Positions 63,475-64,000 of a stretch of 64,000 bases of DNA are shown piece after piece. The notes beneath the pieces are model-generated. The model ran no database searches. It saw only the letters and a list, made by a program, of their open reading frames with translations, and was not told the DNA's origin. Origin of the DNA: Euzebyales bacterium (GTDB lineage Bacteria > Actinomycetota > Nitriliruptoria > Euzebyales > JAHELV01); assembly GCA_035461305.1 (NCBI GenBank), contig DATHVN010000106.1, forward strand, positions 29,390 through 93,389. The letters are read 5' to 3'. The translations under genes were made by a program, and so were the position numbers. Position 1 is the stretch's first letter. Every line of letters begins with the position of its first letter.

Positions 63475-64000
63475 ATGGTCGGCCTGGTGCTCGTCAGCCA
63501 CTCGGACCGCCTCGTCGAGGGGCTGCGGGACCCGGTCACGCAGATGGAGCCGGAGGTCCCGTTCGCGCTGGCGGGCGGGACCGACGACGGCGAGCTGGGC
63601 ACCAGCCTCGAGCTGGTGATGGCTGCGATCGACGACGCCGACGGTGGCGACGGCGCGGTCATCCTGTTCGATCTCGGCAGCGCCGAGATGACCGCCGAGT
63701 CGGCGCTTGAGTTCCTCGATGACGACCAACGCGACCGCGTGCTGGTCGTGGACGCCCCGCTGGTCGAGGGCGCGATCGCCGCTGCCGGCGCCGCGGGCGG
63801 CGGTGCGAACCTCGGCGAGGTCGCTGCTGCGGCCGCGCGCGTGTGCGGTGGGGCGGAGCCGGCCGACGAGGCCGAAGCCGGTGAGCTCGGGCAGGCGGTG
63901 GAGCTGCGGCTGACCAACGTCGGCGGGCTGCACGCCCGACCGGCCGGACAGATCAGCCGGGCCGTCCGCCGGCTCGACGCAGAGGTCAGGGTCGAGCGGG
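63475..64000 (+). CDS. dhaM: PTS-dependent dihydroxyacetone kinase phosphotransferase subunit DhaM (partial)
   Basis: Passes phosphate from the PTS to DhaL-bound ADP. The visible 175 codons start MVGLVLVSHSDRLVEG, an EIIA-mannose-type domain with the phosphorylated His at residue 9, then AVILFDLGSAEMTAESALEF. From about residue 145 an HPr domain begins (ELRLTNVGGLHARPAGQIS, active His in GLHARPAG). The gene runs off the right edge, so an EI-like third domain may follow. The start is 10 bases after the glpK stop. Confidence 0.93.
   Translation, partial: MVGLVLVSHSDRLVEGLRDPVTQMEPEVPFALAGGTDDGELGTSLELVMAAIDDADGGDGAVILFDLGSAEMTAESALEFLDDDQRDRVLVVDAPLVEGAIAAAGAAGGGANLGEVAAAAARVCGGAEPADEAEAGELGQAVELRLTNVGGLHARPAGQISRAVRRLDAEVRVER

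Noticed and set aside
61563..63917. 784-codon open frame antisense to dhaL and glpK
   Set aside because: It lies opposite two clearly identified genes and has a compositionally biased product typical of GC-rich antisense frames.

Overview
This window is chromosomal DNA from a very high-GC bacterium, almost certainly an actinobacterium. The evidence is a division and cell-wall cluster with sepF, divIVA and yggT but no ftsA, a DUF3040 membrane protein, frequent GTG starts, many 4-base ATGA/GTGA gene overlaps, and lspA-rluD-dnaE beside that cluster. A deep-branching lineage (for example Nitriliruptoria-like) fits, but that is inference. Most of the window is core metabolism. Accessory or decayed DNA is limited to about 8.4-10.0 kb, plus a few unusual genes. 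I recognised no rRNA, tRNA or CRISPR array.

Layout. (1) 0-6 kb holds histidine biosynthesis on the minus strand: hisD-hisC, then a DUF4230 gene on the plus strand, then hisB-hisH-hisA-hisF (hisF runs off the left edge). The hisH/hisA junction carries an amplified 38-bp tandem repeat in which every unit contains an ATGA stop/start. (2) 6-8.4 kb on the plus strand carries a LON-domain protein, lgt and tag. (3) 8.4-10.0 kb is a small degraded region with an integrase remnant, a short repeat of the tag 3' end, a quinone-oxidoreductase-like gene and a pyridoxamine-oxidase-like remnant. (4) 10-19.4 kb on the minus strand has an LD-carboxypeptidase, a large secreted propeller/Ig-like/lamin-tail protein, dnaE, rluD, lspA and a DUF167 gene. 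(5) 19.5-22.6 kb on the plus strand has an isoleucyl-tRNA-synthetase-like gene that has lost its catalytic signatures, translationally coupled to a small protein with an HELVH motif. It sits where related bacteria keep ileS, and it is the most unusual object here.

(6) 22.6-41.4 kb on the minus strand is one nearly unbroken dcw cluster. In transcription order it reads mraZ-rsmH-ftsL-ftsI-murE-murF-mraY-murD-ftsW-murC-murB-ftsQ-ftsZ-pgeF-yggS-sepF-yggT-divIVA-small membrane protein. It supplies the cytoplasmic Mur ligases, lipid I synthesis, the septal synthase pair FtsW/FtsI, and the Z-ring with its anchors. murG, normally between ftsW and murC, is absent. A triple-repeat MraZ-type operator lies upstream of mraZ. 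(7) 41.7-50.5 kb has an HNH nuclease, a TetR regulator, a MoxR-DUF58-transglutaminase operon, DUF3040, dinB and a plsC-like acyltransferase. (8) 50.5-58.7 kb has aceE, a nitroreductase, an orphan osmoprotectant-type binding protein, two poorly characterised genes, a 0.7-kb gene-free stretch, a SAM methyltransferase and threonine aldolase. (9) 58.8-64 kb on the plus strand has a small acidic repeat protein and a glycerol/dihydroxyacetone operon, glpF-dhaK-dhaL-glpK-dhaM, with dhaM cut by the right edge. This operon imports glycerol and feeds it to glycerol kinase, and feeds dihydroxyacetone to the PTS-linked DhaKLM kinase.

Starts were chosen from ribosome-binding sites, overlaps and family N-termini. 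All homology calls are by eye, without database searches.
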